In this document: positions 63,117-64,000 of the stretch, piece by piece | How positions within the stretch are numbered: the stretch's first letter is position 1 | Layout: each line of letters begins with the position of its first letter | Program-made: the position numbers and the translations under genes | Assembly: GCF_000416985.1 (NCBI RefSeq) | Contig: NZ_ATDL01000018.1 | Span: 1-64,000, forward strand | Source of the DNA: Sphingobacterium paucimobilis HER1398 | GTDB lineage: Bacteria > Bacteroidota > Bacteroidia > Sphingobacteriales > Sphingobacteriaceae | Direction of reading: 5' to 3' | Length of the DNA: 64,000 nucleotides | The notes under the pieces: generated by a model | What the model was told of the DNA's origin: nothing | Seen by the model: only the letters and a program-made list of their open reading frames with translations | Database searches by the model: none

Positions 63117-64000
63117 TTATGTAAAGTCTTTTGCCAGCTTAGTCACCTCGGCACTTGCTGACTGGTGATTGTACAATACCTGAAATACCATATTACATAT
63201 CGGCATGCGAAGCTCAAACCGCTGAATCACGCTTTGGATACAAGCTGAAGCGTAATAGCCTTCTGCAACCATATTCATCTCTAACTGAGCAGACTGCACG
63301 GTATATCCTTTACCAATCATATTACCAAAAGTACGGTTACGACTGAATTGGGAATAGGCCGTCACCAACAAGTCACCCAGGTAGGCAGAAGTTTTGATAT
63401 CCCTGTGCTGAGGCGCTAGCGCTTCCACAAAATAATCCATCTCGCGGATCGCATTCGAAATCAAAACTGCCTGAAAATTATCTCCATAGCCCAGACCGTG
63501 ACATATCCCCCCGGCCAAAGCATAAATATTCTTTAGAACGGCGCCATACTCGATTCCGATAACATCATCGGATATAATCGTATTGATGTAACGCGAGGCG
63601 AATAATGCTGCAACCGCATTAGCTTCATGCTTTGTACTGCTGGCGAAGGTCAAATAAGAAAGTTTTTCCTGAGCGACCTCTTCGGCATGACAAGGACCTC
63701 CGATCACAACAATCTTTTCCAAAGGAATATCATACTGTGAGCGCAAGTATTCGCCTACAATCTGGTTTTCGTCCGGAATGATCCCTTTAATGGCAGAAAC
63801 CACCGTTTTATCTTTAAAATCGGACGCAATAAGCCCTTCCAATGCTGATTTCAAATAAGCTGCTGGTGTATTTAATACGACAATATCACACTGTGATACA
63901 ATTTCGCGCACATCAGAGCTGATATTTTCGGGTTGAACTTTTACCTCTACGGCGCTTAAGTAACTTGGATTATGTTTGTACGTCCTGATAAAAGTTACAT
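63117..64000 (-). CDS. gpsA: NAD(P)-dependent glycerol-3-phosphate dehydrogenase (5' end outside window)
   Basis: The frame stays open to the right edge, so this is the C-terminal ~294 residues; an internal start at 63911 is not real. It shows CDIVVLNTPAAYLKSALEGL, KIVVIGGPCHAEEVAQEKLS, IEYGAVLKNIYALAGGICHG with the catalytic Lys (AVLKNIYAL) and GYGDNFQAVLISNAIREM. It makes glycerol-3-phosphate from dihydroxyacetone phosphate for lipid synthesis. The Rossmann NAD-binding start lies outside the window. The hemF gene follows after one base. Confidence 0.93.
   Translation of the reverse strand, partial: VTFIRTYKHNPSYLSAVEVKVQPENISSDVREIVSQCDIVVLNTPAAYLKSALEGLIASDFKDKTVVSAIKGIIPDENQIVGEYLRSQYDIPLEKIVVIGGPCHAEEVAQEKLSYLTFASSTKHEANAVAALFASRYINTIISDDVIGIEYGAVLKNIYALAGGICHGLGYGDNFQAVLISNAIREMDYFVEALAPQHRDIKTSAYLGDLLVTAYSQFSRNRTFGNMIGKGYTVQSAQLEMNMVAEGYYASACIQSVIQRFELRMPICNMVFQVLYNHQSASAEVTKLAKDFT

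Noticed and set aside
1..64000. CRISPR arrays, rRNA genes, toxin-antitoxin or known defence operons
   Set aside because: No regularly spaced repeats, no rRNA sequence and no recognisable defence gene pair were found. The helicase at 11606 and the hypothetical gene at 38548 have no partners that would support such a claim.

Overview
The window looks like chromosome of a Bacteroidota member, most likely a Sphingobacterium/Pedobacter-type Sphingobacteriaceae. Three things support this: two SusC/SusD (RagA/RagB) pairs, many lipoproteins with Bacteroidota-style lipoboxes, and -7 promoter elements of the TAnnTTTG type. This assignment comes from gene families, not from a search. Base composition is AT-rich and there is no rRNA operon or CRISPR array.

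Layout. 1-1410: the right end of an integrative element. It holds the end of an IS21-type istB, a tyrosine recombinase that lost its C-terminus exactly where istB abuts it, and a tRNA-Met body without its 5' acceptor strand (a displaced att copy). 1461-10118: a TPR exported protein, then a locus that looks like sugar-acid catabolism (DapA-like aldolase, SDR enzyme, Nramp-like transporter without the metal motif, PQQ-type sugar dehydrogenase fused to cytochrome c, LacI regulator, dctA). Two near-identical LacI-type palindromes at 7501 and 10181 tie it together. 10441-15464: an Old Yellow Enzyme, a large UvrD-like helicase and a Na/Pi symporter-like protein. 15500-25479: a six-gene minus-strand operon of S8 subtilase, S9 peptidase, SusC, SusD and two lipoproteins, best read as an oligopeptide (RagAB-like) utilisation locus. 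26005-31027: a baeRF-family protein, a clostripain-like lipoprotein with a coiled-coil membrane partner, a SAM riboswitch followed by a 32-codon ORF and an OsmC protein, a single-repeat DUF1456 protein and a porin-like barrel.

31291-35885: a second SusC/SusD pair whose SusC reading frame is broken by one extra base. 36042-45987: small membrane proteins and lipoproteins, a nitrilase, an SMR transporter, DsrE, Nudix, Crp-like regulator plus MFS exporter, SDR and GNAT proteins. 46064-48592: purA, a second Crp-like regulator and DUF4256. 48662-53866: a TonB receptor divergent from a MocR-type regulator that has lost its PLP lysine, followed by a TPR-HTH protein. 53926-64000: a lipoprotein, a long FAD/Fe-S dehydrogenase, an Lrp/EamA pair with a strong palindromic operator, an M16 peptidase pair (one active, one inactive), hemF and the C-terminal part of gpsA running off the window.

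The points most worth following up are the SAM riboswitch / mini-ORF / OsmC unit, the lysine-less MocR regulator beside a TonB receptor, the LacI regulon with its altered Nramp transporter, and the peptidase-bearing SusCD operon.
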